DNA of 64,000 nucleotides from Parolsenella sp958406235 (GTDB taxonomy: Bacteria; Actinomycetota; Coriobacteriia; Coriobacteriales; Atopobiaceae), in assembly GCF_039062465.1 (NCBI RefSeq), contig NZ_JBCLNF010000002.1:315740-379739 (forward strand). Reading direction: 5' to 3'. Of the stretch, positions 35,284 through 43,987 are shown piece after piece. A program made the translations under genes and the position numbers. Under the pieces are notes generated by a model. The model was not told the DNA's origin. It saw only the letters and a program-made list of their open reading frames with translations, and searched no databases. Position 1 is the first letter of the stretch; every line of letters begins with the position of its first letter.

Positions 35284-36154
35284 GAAAGCAGCCCTTGGAA
35301 AGGGTTTGAACGCGCTCTTCACGGAGACGGCGGCTGAATCAGGTTCCGAGCCAGAGGCATCTCTGTCAATTGCAAGTATTGTCACAAATCCTGACCAGCC
35401 TCGTAAAAGCTTTGATGAAACGCAGCTTTCGGAGCTGTCTGACTCAATTAAGCAGAATGGTGTTCTTCAGCCTATCCTTGTTAGGAAGAAGGGCGACAAG
35501 TACGAGATCGTTGCAGGAGAGCGTCGATATCAGGCAAGCAAGCTTGCTGGTCTGAAGGAGATTCCTGCAATTGTTCGTGAAATTGACGACGCAGAGGTCT
35601 TCCAACTTGCACTTATTGAGAACCTGCAGCGATCTGATCTCACCCCCATTGAAGAGGCGAGAGGGTATAGGCAGCTGCTGGATACTAAGGGACTTACTCA
35701 GGAGGGACTTGCGAAGATTCTCTCGAAGTCTCGCTCTGCGATTGCAAACACGCTCCGTCTCATGGATCTTCCCCAGGAGGTCCAAGGCATGATGGAGGAA
35801 GGACAGATCACTGCGGGTCATGCTCGTGCAATTCTTGCTGTGCCTACTGAGGAAGGCAGAATCAAACTTGCCCAGAAGGTTGTTGCTGAGAATCTGACCG
35901 TCCGACAGACAGAAAATCTCGCACCACTATTTTCTGTCACGCGCGACGAGATTAAGCCTAAGAATCCTGCTCCTCAGTACTTTAAGAGGGCAGCGAGGAC
36001 GCTGAGACAGGCTCTTGATACAACCGTTAAGGTTAAGCAGGTTCGTGGTAAGAACAAGATCGAAATCGAATTCAAGGATGAGGATGATCTTGCCCGTATC
36101 ATCGATCAGCTGTCTTCCGGTTCTCAGTTGCAGGAGAGCTCATGGGAAGGCTAG
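35276..36154 (+). CDS. parB: chromosome partitioning protein ParB/Spo0J
   Basis: ParB loads at parS, spreads as a CTP-dependent clamp and recruits SMC. The N-terminal CTPase domain contains NPDQPRKSF, GERRYQAS and the ENLQR motif. A helix-turn-helix (about 140-165, LTQEGLAKILSKSRSAIANT) and a C-terminal dimerisation domain follow, 292 residues in all. The start is a GTG overlapping parA. Both cognate parS sites are within 1 kb. Confidence 0.96.
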   Translation: MAKKAALGKGLNALFTETAAESGSEPEASLSIASIVTNPDQPRKSFDETQLSELSDSIKQNGVLQPILVRKKGDKYEIVAGERRYQASKLAGLKEIPAIVREIDDAEVFQLALIENLQRSDLTPIEEARGYRQLLDTKGLTQEGLAKILSKSRSAIANTLRLMDLPQEVQGMMEEGQITAGHARAILAVPTEEGRIKLAQKVVAENLTVRQTENLAPLFSVTRDEIKPKNPAPQYFKRAARTLRQALDTTVKVKQVRGKNKIEIEFKDEDDLARIIDQLSSGSQLQESSWEG

Positions 36155-36387
36155 CAAAGTCACTAAACAGCTTGATGCTACTTGGTGGTGCGTCCTTGGT
36201 CGTTTGGAACCTACTCCTTGATGAGAGGGCTAAGCAAAGCATTAGGGGTGCCGCTGATCAGGTCGTGAACCTGGGAAGCCATCTTCTCAACACCTATATG
36301 GAGCCAAATCAAATGACGAATGATGAGGCTGCGGCTGCATATAACAGGGCATGGGTTGAGCAGCAGTGGAGAGAAGCTGGCTACTAA
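36142..36387 (+). CDS. small membrane protein of unknown function downstream of parB
   Basis: An 81-residue protein with one hydrophobic segment near the N-terminus (about 8-26) and a charged, helical C-terminal part. The start overlaps parB by 13 bases with AGGAGAGC as ribosome site, so it is coupled to parB. I do not recognise a family. Its place as last gene of rsmG-parA-parB hints at a role at the membrane near the origin, but this is only context. Confidence 0.75.
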   Translation: MGRLAKSLNSLMLLGGASLVVWNLLLDERAKQSIRGAADQVVNLGSHLLNTYMEPNQMTNDEAAAAYNRAWVEQQWREAGY

Positions 36388-36446
36388 AGGAGATTGACCA
36401 AAGAGCACGGTCAGACGTCCTTGACCAAACACACTGGTGGAAAATG

Positions 36447-36483
36447 AAAGGGAAGTAGAACAAATGTTCTACTTCCCTTTTTT
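36447..36483. terminator. bidirectional terminator between the parB operon and rlmN
   Basis: A near-perfect 16-bp inverted repeat (36447-36462 with 36465-36480) with T runs on both strands (TTTTTT on plus). Confidence 0.92.
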
Positions 36484-36532
36484 CTACTCACCTTTAGATA
36501 AAAACACATCAGCTAGAGACGAAGAAGAAATC

Positions 36533-37594
36533 CTAAAGATCCGCGTTGTGACGCTGCGAAAGTTGGCCGCAAGCAGCATCGATATCGTTGCCACGAGAGT
36601 TCCTGACGGTGGCCTCGACACCAACCTGCGCGAGCCTGCGAACAAACATCTCAGCCTTCTCCTCGGTTGAAGGCTTGAGCTTCGACCCTTCGAGGTCGTT
36701 AAGCTGGATGAGATTGACGTGAGACAGAGTTCCACGGCAGAAATCGCAAAGGGCGTCGAGCTCTGGCTTCGTATCGTTAACACCACCGATGAGGGCATAT
36801 TCGTACGTTGGGCGACGACCAGTGGCCTCAACATACTCGCCCATGACTTCGTGAAGGTGCGCGAGAGAGTACTTCTTCACGCCAGGCATGAGAACGTTGC
36901 GCGTCGCCTGAACGGCGGAGTGGAGGGAAACGGCGAGGGTGAACTGCTCGGGCTCCTTGGAGAAACGCCTGATCATAGGAATGATTCCGCAGGTAGAAAC
37001 GGTAAGATGGCGCGCGCCTATACCAAGACCGTCGGAGGAGTTGAGCATGCGCAGGGCCTTGAGGACTTCGTCGTAGTTATTGAAGGGCTCGCCCTGACCC
37101 ATCATGACGACGCTGGAAGCACGCGTCTGGAAATCCTCGCTGACATGGACGACCTGATCATAGATTTCCGTTGCGGTGAGAGAACGGGAGAAGCCACCCT
37201 GTCCGGTGGCGCAGAAAACGCATCCCATGCGGCAGCCCGCCTGAGAGGAGACGCAAACGGCGAGCTTGTTGCGTGTAGGCATGCCAACGCATTCAGCGCG
37301 CGTGCCGTCCTCATAGGAAAGGAGGTACTTGCGGCTGCCATCAGCAGAGATCTGACGAACGAGTTCGGAGGTTCCGCCAAGAGAGCAGTGCTCGGCAAGC
37401 TGAGCGCGAAGAGCGGCAGGGACGTTGGTCATCTCATCGAAGGAGGTAACGTGCTTTTTCCAAACCCAGTCTTCCACCTGCTTCGCGCGGAAGGCGGGCT
37501 GGCCAAGTTCGGTGACAAGTGCGACCAGTCGATCGTGAGAAAGAGTGCGAAGGTCGAACTTGCGTCCGGATGAGTCGGTATCATTGAAGGGCAT
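36533..37594 (-). CDS. rlmN: 23S rRNA/tRNA adenine C2-methyltransferase RlmN
   Basis: A radical-SAM methyltransferase that makes m2A2503 in 23S rRNA and m2A37 in some tRNAs. The iron-sulfur cysteines are in CRMGCVFCATG, MMGQGEP follows, and the catalytic Cys pair is expected near the C-terminus (DIDAACGQL). I start at the ATG at 37594 (353 residues) with AGAAAGG upstream; the frame's extension to 37648 lacks a site. Monocistronic and convergent with the parB operon. Confidence 0.95.
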   Translation of the reverse strand: MPFNDTDSSGRKFDLRTLSHDRLVALVTELGQPAFRAKQVEDWVWKKHVTSFDEMTNVPAALRAQLAEHCSLGGTSELVRQISADGSRKYLLSYEDGTRAECVGMPTRNKLAVCVSSQAGCRMGCVFCATGQGGFSRSLTATEIYDQVVHVSEDFQTRASSVVMMGQGEPFNNYDEVLKALRMLNSSDGLGIGARHLTVSTCGIIPMIRRFSKEPEQFTLAVSLHSAVQATRNVLMPGVKKYSLAHLHEVMGEYVEATGRRPTYEYALIGGVNDTKPELDALCDFCRGTLSHVNLIQLNDLEGSKLKPSTEEKAEMFVRRLAQVGVEATVRNSRGNDIDAACGQLSQRHNADL

Positions 37595-37742
37595 GTCGCG
37601 GCCTTTCTGGCGTGACGAGGAATAGATTGCCGCAAATAGCAGCGACACGAGTGTATATCACGGGAGATGGAGGACTTGAGAAACCGTGCCTGTACCTCGC
37701 AATCTGCGCAGCTTTAGTGGCCAGATGGACTGGAGCGACACA

Positions 37743-38735
37743 ATGGACGTGACTGAGTGCAAAGTGGCACTACTGTGCGGCGGCTGGTCAGACGAGCGCG
37801 AGGTGTCCCTGACGAGTGGCCGCGAGTGCGCCAAGGCCCTCGCTGAAGCTGGATTCTCGAGTGTCGATGTCTTTGATATCGCCGCCCCTGATTTCGTGAC
37901 CTCGATCGCGAGCGGCAACTATGATGTCGCATTCGTGGCGCTTCATGGTCGCTATGGCGAGGATGGCTGCGTCCAGGGATTCCTCGAGCTTCTCGGCATT
38001 CCCTACACCTTCTCCGGAGTGCTCGCGAGTGCCGTGGCATCCGATAAGGCGATGGCCAAGGACATCTATCGCGAGCACGGCATCCCGACGCCGAAGGACG
38101 TCTGCCTCTTCCAGGGGGACGACGTCGATCTGGATTCCATCGTCTCCGCGCTCGGCCTTCCCCTCTTCGTCAAGCCCGTCTCGAGCGGCTCGAGCAATGG
38201 CGTTTCTCGTGTCGATGACGCCACAGAGCTTGCCTCCGCCATTGAAGAGGCGTTCAAGTTTGACACGCGCGTCCTCATCGAAAGTGCGGTGAAGGGAACC
38301 GAGATTACGATCCCCGTCTTGGGTAACTCGAAGCCCGAGGCTCTGCCCGTGGTTGAGATTCGCTACGAAACTGCCTTCTATGACACGAACGTCAAGTACG
38401 AGGACCCCTCTAAGCACCATGTCATCCCGCCTGAGCTTCCGGATGCCGTCGTCGCTCGCGCTCAGGAGCTTGCCTGCAGGGCCCATGTCGCGCTTGGCTG
38501 CATGGGTGCCTCACGCAGTGACTTCATCGTGGACGAGTCTGGTGAGCCCTACATTATCGAGACGAACATCATTCCCGGCATGACCGGTTCCTCCCTGCTT
38601 CCCGACTCCGCGCGCCGCGCGGGCAGGAATTTCCCGGACCTGTGCCGCTACCTCGTCGAGCTGGCGCTCGAGCGCGGCGCTCGCGGTACGTCCGATAAGC
38701 CGCGCACCTCTATGCCTGGAGAAGTCGAGTGCTAG
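37743..38735 (+). CDS. ddl: D-alanine--D-alanine ligase
   Basis: Ddl joins two D-Ala for peptidoglycan precursors, in the cytoplasm. This ATP-grasp enzyme has GGWSDEREVSLTSG at the N-terminus, HGRYGEDG, FVKPVSSGSSNGV, and a metal-binding IIETNIIPGMT end. I start at the ATG at 37743 (330 residues) with TGGAG upstream; the frame extends to 37686. Its end overlaps the next gene by 7 bases. Confidence 0.92.
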   Translation: MDVTECKVALLCGGWSDEREVSLTSGRECAKALAEAGFSSVDVFDIAAPDFVTSIASGNYDVAFVALHGRYGEDGCVQGFLELLGIPYTFSGVLASAVASDKAMAKDIYREHGIPTPKDVCLFQGDDVDLDSIVSALGLPLFVKPVSSGSSNGVSRVDDATELASAIEEAFKFDTRVLIESAVKGTEITIPVLGNSKPEALPVVEIRYETAFYDTNVKYEDPSKHHVIPPELPDAVVARAQELACRAHVALGCMGASRSDFIVDESGEPYIIETNIIPGMTGSSLLPDSARRAGRNFPDLCRYLVELALERGARGTSDKPRTSMPGEVEC

Positions 38736-41674
38736 AGCAGGGACAGAGTAACGGCAGAAAGACAATCGCAGACATTCTTCTTCCGGAGACGCCGGAAAGC
38801 GTCGCGGCTGCGTATGGCCGCCTCGCCGAGCGCGCGAAGGTCGAGGATTTCGGCCTGCTAGAAGAAGACGTCGTGGTTCTCGACACGGAAACCACGGGGC
38901 TATCTTTCGCGGATTGCCAGCTTACGGAGATTGCCGCGGCCCGCCTGCGCGGGCGAGAAGTGGTGGAGACCTTCCGCACCTTCGTAAACCCAGGCATGCC
39001 GATACCAAAGAACATCGCGGCGCTGACGCACATTACGGATGCTGACGTTGCGGATGCCCCAACGCCAGAAGAAGCGGTCGCAAGTCTGGCGGAGTTCGTT
39101 GGCGGCGCGCCCGTGCTTGCTCACAACGCGACTTTCGACAGGACCTTCGTCGAGCGTGTTTCCGGCGGGCGAGAGGTTAGCGACATGTGGGTCGACACCC
39201 TCGCCCTCTCGCGCATCGCCCTGCCCAGGCTTGTGACGCACAAGCTCCAAGATATGGCCGAGGCATTTGGCTGCGACTCCGTGACGCACCGCGCCATGGA
39301 TGACGTGGAAGCACTAGCGGGCATGTGGAGGATTATCCTCTGTGCCCTCACGGATTTGCCCGCCGGCCTGCTTGAGGTTCTCGCCAACATGCATCCCGAG
39401 GTCGAGTGGGCCTATCGACCCATCCTCTCTCACCTGGCCCTCGCGAATCCTGGCGTACCGTTCTCCCTCGTCGGCGCGCGCCGCGAGCTCGTGGGCGATC
39501 TCAGGGTCTCGATGAGGCCTGATGTGGATGAAAAGCCCACTTCAGCGACCGCACCCTCCCGCGACGAGGTCTCCCAGGCATTTGGCCCCGATGGTGTCAT
39601 CGCCTCCATGTACGAGGGCTATGAGGCGAGGTCAAGCCAGGTGGAGATGGCCGAGGAGGTGCGCTCGGCGCTGGAGAGCAAGACACTCCGCTCCATCGAG
39701 GCGGGTACGGGTGTAGGGAAATCGGTGGCCTATCTCCTGCCGCTCGCCCTCTATGCGAAGAAAAACAATGTCACGTGCGGTGTTGCCACTAAGTCGAACG
39801 CGCTTACGGATCAGCTTGTCTCCCACGAGCTGCCGGCGCTTTCAGGGGCATTGCCCGGGGGAGTGAGCTACACCTGCCTCAAGGGTTATGAACACTATCC
39901 GTGCCTTCGTCGTCTGGGAAGGGCCGCTTCCGGTGACCTTCCCATGGGCGAGGCAAGGCAGAATGGCCGCTCGGACGCCACGATCGCCGCGGATATGCTT
40001 ACCGCAATCGCGGTGACTTACGCCTATGCATGCCAATCCGTCGAGGGCGACCTGGACGCGCTCGGGATCAGGTGGGGAAGCGTTCCGAAGAGCATGCTTA
40101 CGGTTTCATCCGGAGAATGCCAGCGCTCTCGTTGTCCTTACTATCCCAATCTCTGCATGCTCCACGGTGCCAGGCGTCGCGCGGCGTCGGCTGACCTCGT
40201 TGTCACGAACCATTCGCTGCTGCTTAGAAATGTCGAGGCAGACGGCAAGATTTTGCCTCCGGTTCGAAACTGGGTCATCGACGAGGCCCACTCGTTTGAG
40301 AACGAGGCTCGCCGCCAGTGGGCGCTTGAGGTTTCCGCGGAACGCGCGCGGGCACTCTTTGAGTCCCTTGGTGGCGCGAAGACCGGCGTCATCGCTTCGT
40401 TCTCCGCGCTTGCCGCGGGTAGCGAGGCGGCAATGCCGGCGATGGGGCTCCTGGCGAAGGGCGCGAGCAGCACCCAGCGCGCGAGCGTCGCCTCAGCCGA
40501 TTTCTTCGATGCGGTGAGAGGTCTCATTCGCCTCGCCCGCGGAGGCGGCGGCTATGACACGGTCAACGTCTGGCTTGGTGAGGAGAACCGCTCGACCGAC
40601 GAGTGGGCAGCGGTCAGTGAGGCTGGTCTCACGCTCATCGACCGTCTCGATGCCGCGCGCCATGACCTTGAGGGCGCGCAGCGCGTCTGCTCGGCAGCCA
40701 TCGAGAACCTGCCTGGTGACCTCGCGGACGCCTGCAGGCAGCTCGAGGAAATGTCGAAGGCGTGTCGCGTGATAGTCGAGGGTAAGGACGACTCGTATGT
40801 ATGCTCCGCCGAAGTTTCTCGAGCGAAGAGGCGCCAGGGTTTCGAGCGCCTCGTTGCCGAGAAGCTCGATGTGGGCGAGGAGCTTGCAGATCGCTGGTAT
40901 CCCGAGATGCGGAGCGTTACGTTCTGCTCCGCCACGATGAGCGTTGACGGGGACTTCTCACACTTTGAGGAGTCCATGGGGCTCAATCGCCTGCCCGCGG
41001 CTCGTCATCGCGAGATTGCCCTGCCTAGCTGCTATGACTTCGATAAGAACATGTCCGTTATTGTCGCCCGAGACCTTCCTGATCCGCGCGATTCCGGATA
41101 TTTGGCTGCGCTCGAGAACTTGCTGTATGACGTGCACGTTGCGATGGGCGGCTCGGTGCTCACGCTGTTCACGAACCGCCGAGAGATGGAGCAGGTATAC
41201 GCGGCTCTCTCCGACAAACTCGCCGCGGCTGGCATCGAGGTCGCGATGCAGGAGCGTGGTTCTTCGACGCGGAGGCTGCGCGAGAAGTTCGTTTCCGAGA
41301 AGTCACTTTCCCTCATGGCACTCAAGTCGTTCTGGGAGGGATTCGATGCTGCGGGCGATACCCTGCGCTGCGTTGTTATCCCCAAGCTTCCGTTCTCGAG
41401 CCCCGCGGAGCCTCTGTCTCAGGAGCGTTCGAGCAGGGACCGCCAGGCCTGGAGGCGCTGGAGCCTTCCAGAGGCCGTGATTTCGCTCAAACAGGCTGCG
41501 GGTCGCCTCATTCGCACTTCGACCGATACGGGCGTGCTCGTTCTCGCCGATAGCCGAATCACGACGAAGGGCTACGGAAAGACATTCGTGAGGTCTCTTC
41601 CGTCGGCGAACGTTTCGGTGCTCGGTGCCGATATGGTTGGTCGATATCTAGAGTCGTGGAGAGAGAACCACTAG
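38729..41674 (+). CDS. DinG-family helicase fused to a DnaQ-like 3'-5' exonuclease
   Basis: The 981-residue protein begins with a DEDD exonuclease domain (about 48-220) with DTETTGL (Asp52, Glu54), HNATFDR and an HRAMDDVEA end motif. A superfamily 2 DinG-type helicase follows: Walker A EAGTGVGKS near 325, DEAH box near 516. Cysteines near 382-392 and 463-477 (CQRSRCPYYPNLC) are placed like the DinG/XPD iron-sulfur ligands. The C-terminal motif AGRLIRT is typical. It may resolve R-loops or recombination intermediates. The GTG start is coupled to ddl. Confidence 0.92.
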   Translation: MLEQGQSNGRKTIADILLPETPESVAAAYGRLAERAKVEDFGLLEEDVVVLDTETTGLSFADCQLTEIAAARLRGREVVETFRTFVNPGMPIPKNIAALTHITDADVADAPTPEEAVASLAEFVGGAPVLAHNATFDRTFVERVSGGREVSDMWVDTLALSRIALPRLVTHKLQDMAEAFGCDSVTHRAMDDVEALAGMWRIILCALTDLPAGLLEVLANMHPEVEWAYRPILSHLALANPGVPFSLVGARRELVGDLRVSMRPDVDEKPTSATAPSRDEVSQAFGPDGVIASMYEGYEARSSQVEMAEEVRSALESKTLRSIEAGTGVGKSVAYLLPLALYAKKNNVTCGVATKSNALTDQLVSHELPALSGALPGGVSYTCLKGYEHYPCLRRLGRAASGDLPMGEARQNGRSDATIAADMLTAIAVTYAYACQSVEGDLDALGIRWGSVPKSMLTVSSGECQRSRCPYYPNLCMLHGARRRAASADLVVTNHSLLLRNVEADGKILPPVRNWVIDEAHSFENEARRQWALEVSAERARALFESLGGAKTGVIASFSALAAGSEAAMPAMGLLAKGASSTQRASVASADFFDAVRGLIRLARGGGGYDTVNVWLGEENRSTDEWAAVSEAGLTLIDRLDAARHDLEGAQRVCSAAIENLPGDLADACRQLEEMSKACRVIVEGKDDSYVCSAEVSRAKRRQGFERLVAEKLDVGEELADRWYPEMRSVTFCSATMSVDGDFSHFEESMGLNRLPAARHREIALPSCYDFDKNMSVIVARDLPDPRDSGYLAALENLLYDVHVAMGGSVLTLFTNRREMEQVYAALSDKLAAAGIEVAMQERGSSTRRLREKFVSEKSLSLMALKSFWEGFDAAGDTLRCVVIPKLPFSSPAEPLSQERSSRDRQAWRRWSLPEAVISLKQAAGRLIRTSTDTGVLVLADSRITTKGYGKTFVRSLPSANVSVLGADMVGRYLESWRENH

Positions 41675-41694
41675 GGACGGATAGTCGTTAAGAT

Positions 41695-41728
41695 GCGGGC
41701 GGGGACGACGTGATTTCTCCCCGCCCGC
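41695..41728. terminator. strong hairpin between the DinG-like and WYL genes
   Basis: A perfect 11-bp stem (GCGGGCGGGGA with TCCCCGCCCGC) between convergent genes. Neither side has a clean T run, so it may be an imperfect bidirectional terminator. Confidence 0.55.
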
Positions 41729-41819
41729 TCGTTGAAGCGATGATGGTCGCGACTATGTGGTTCTCCGCCGCGATTATGCGCGCCGTTGAATTATTCCCAC
41801 GACAAAGCGTGCGTGCTGG

Positions 41820-42881
41820 TCATTTCCGCGACTGATAGTTTGCAAGCTTACGCGCTGCCTTGTCGAGGTCGCGTCGTGCCGTGTCACGCATCTCCGCACG
41901 AAGGTTCGCGCTTGGACTGTCACTCTCGAAAAGGCCCGGATCCCTATCCTCGAAAGTGACCTCGCAACCGAGCGCGAGGACGTGGCGGGGGAGCCAGTCG
42001 GCGCGAAAGTAGGGAACATCCACGAGGATGTGACCGTCTTGGTTTTCGCCTGCCGCAACGGCGCCCTCCCAAGAGAGTACGGTCTTGGCTGCAAGGGGCG
42101 TGCAGGTGAGTCTCAACACACCCATATCCGGCCGCTCTGCCCCGGAAACGCGCGCACGGACGGGCTTGTCCTCAAGCTTGACGTCAGACATGCCTTCGGC
42201 TCTAAACGTGCGAGCCGCTCGTGCGTCAAGGTCGTAGCCATCAACGAGCCAGCCGTCGTCGCCCACGCGTAGTGACAGGGGTACGAGGCGGCGCGTCTTA
42301 ACGAGCGTGTCATTTTCCCCGCGGTACTTGAAGGTGACGGGAGGCTGCTCAACCTCTGTGTTCTCGTCGTTCTCGCGCGTTCCGCGGACGATGGAGCGCG
42401 CGCAGGCAACGAGGGCGTGGTGAGCTTCGGCAGAGACTTCCGAGTCAAGCGGTTCGTTCGAGCGGATGTGGTGGGTGGGGAAGAAAGTGTCTTCGAATTC
42501 GGTTCGAAGGGGATCGCTCTCCTCAAATCCGAGGAGGTCGAATGCGTCCGCAAAAACGTTTGCCTGTTCGGTCGTGAGACGTAGCCGCCAGGGGTGGGTT
42601 GTGGCTGCCGTGGCGCAGATGTCACCACGCGACCCCTCGAGCGAATAGAAGGAGACGATGGGCTCGGAGGGGGAGTCCGACTTTGCCGGTACGCCGTTGG
42701 CGAGGTCGTTCAGGATTTCCAGAACCCTCCCCTCGGTAATGCCGAGGAGTCGTGCGAGGTCGGCGGGGTTGGTGGTGCCATGGGCGCGCCAAAGGGCGAA
42801 GACGACAGACAGCATCTCGCTTAGCCTGCGTTCGACAGGACGTCCTCGCTGCGCGCGAGGCTTATCAATGGTGTTCGTCAC
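41820..42881 (-). CDS. WYL-domain transcriptional regulator (second of a PafB/PafC-like pair)
   Basis: A 353-residue regulator. The N-terminal winged helix (about 20-75, NPADLARLLGITEGRVLEILNDL) is followed by a WYL domain (about 205-290: VKTRRLVPLSLRVGDDGWLVDGYDL) and a C-terminal WCX-like extension. WYL proteins sense nucleic acids or small ligands; PafB/PafC activate DNA-damage genes in Actinobacteria. The start overlaps the upstream WYL gene as ATGA, so they are co-expressed. The DinG-like gene is next door, which would fit a damage link (inference). Confidence 0.88.
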   Translation of the reverse strand: MTNTIDKPRAQRGRPVERRLSEMLSVVFALWRAHGTTNPADLARLLGITEGRVLEILNDLANGVPAKSDSPSEPIVSFYSLEGSRGDICATAATTHPWRLRLTTEQANVFADAFDLLGFEESDPLRTEFEDTFFPTHHIRSNEPLDSEVSAEAHHALVACARSIVRGTRENDENTEVEQPPVTFKYRGENDTLVKTRRLVPLSLRVGDDGWLVDGYDLDARAARTFRAEGMSDVKLEDKPVRARVSGAERPDMGVLRLTCTPLAAKTVLSWEGAVAAGENQDGHILVDVPYFRADWLPRHVLALGCEVTFEDRDPGLFESDSPSANLRAEMRDTARRDLDKAARKLANYQSRK

Positions 42882-43852
42882 GAAATCGCCCCCTCGAGAA
42901 GTCCCTTCCAGGAATCAACAAGTTCAGTGGGCTCAAGAGGCCAAACGCCCTGCTCCACACACCACTTCGCTGCCGCATTGACGTCTTTTACGATGCCGGT
43001 CCACACGCAAGCGCCGCCCTGGCGACTTTGGATCGTTCCGGATTTTGGCCCTGATTTCTTGAACGCCTTGACCGCGTCTCGCCCAGCGTAAAGAACGGCT
43101 TCGACGTGGTCGTCTCCGATTTCGAAGGGGAGGAGACGCCAGTCGTTGATGTCAAAGTCCGCAGGGATTTCGTAGCGATCATCGCCCTCGCGCACCTTGA
43201 CGCTCGTGGCGCGAGATAGGTTGTACGTGCGCATTGCGGAGTCTCTGCCCTCGCGCTCGCTTAGGCCAACGACGTACGTGGAACCCTTGAGCGAAAACAT
43301 GCCCATGGGACTCAGGATGCGCTTCTTGGGGCGCTTGTCCGCGATGGCCTGATAGGTGAGCTCGACGGGAATCCTGGAACGCAAGGCGTCGGCCACGGTT
43401 TCCAGAATCAACGGATCGCAATCCGTCTTGGGGGAGGCGACATCGCCGGGGCCAGCGCAGGTGGACAGCGTCACGCGTGGGATGGCTTCTCCGAGTGTCC
43501 TCCGTCCGGCGGTGGAAGGGTTCTCGGCAAGCGGGCGGAAGAGCGTGCCGAGAACGCGAGCATCCTCGTCGGCTTTTGCCGTGGGCTTGGCGAGAGAGCG
43601 TTGCCCGTCGAGTCGATAGCTCTTGGCGGTGCCATGGGTTTCCTCGACGAGGAAGATGCCTTCCTCCTCTAGCTTCAGGCAGTCGCGGCCAAATGTCTTG
43701 TGGAACGACGTGACGGCGACATCACCGTAGAAGCGGTCCTTCAAATCAGAACCAGTCAGCGGTGTGCCTTCGGCAAGTTTGAGGGCCACGCGAGTGCGCA
43801 GGACTTCGCGGTGACCGATATGACCGCCCTTATTCGGGGAGCTTTTGGCCAT
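42878..43852 (-). CDS. WYL-domain transcriptional regulator (first of the pair)
   Basis: A 324-residue protein with an N-terminal helix-turn-helix (about 20-75) and a WYL domain (about 180-260: RPKKRILSPMGMFSLKGSTYVVGL). I start at the ATG at 43852 (MAKSSPNKGG) after GAGGGGG; the frame stays open to 44104 but without a site. It overlaps the second WYL gene by 4 bases and is divergent from the coiled-coil membrane gene. Confidence 0.88.
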   Translation of the reverse strand: MAKSSPNKGGHIGHREVLRTRVALKLAEGTPLTGSDLKDRFYGDVAVTSFHKTFGRDCLKLEEEGIFLVEETHGTAKSYRLDGQRSLAKPTAKADEDARVLGTLFRPLAENPSTAGRRTLGEAIPRVTLSTCAGPGDVASPKTDCDPLILETVADALRSRIPVELTYQAIADKRPKKRILSPMGMFSLKGSTYVVGLSEREGRDSAMRTYNLSRATSVKVREGDDRYEIPADFDINDWRLLPFEIGDDHVEAVLYAGRDAVKAFKKSGPKSGTIQSRQGGACVWTGIVKDVNAAAKWCVEQGVWPLEPTELVDSWKGLLEGAIS

Positions 43853-43987
43853 GGTGTCCCCCTCACTTGAAGTTGGTGCTCCGACAGCTGTTACCATGTC
43901 AGCAATGATCACTCCTGGGTGTGCCCACATTTTATTATGGGTTATTCCGCCCCGGTGTGACCGGTGTTTCGCGGAAGGGGACATTAT

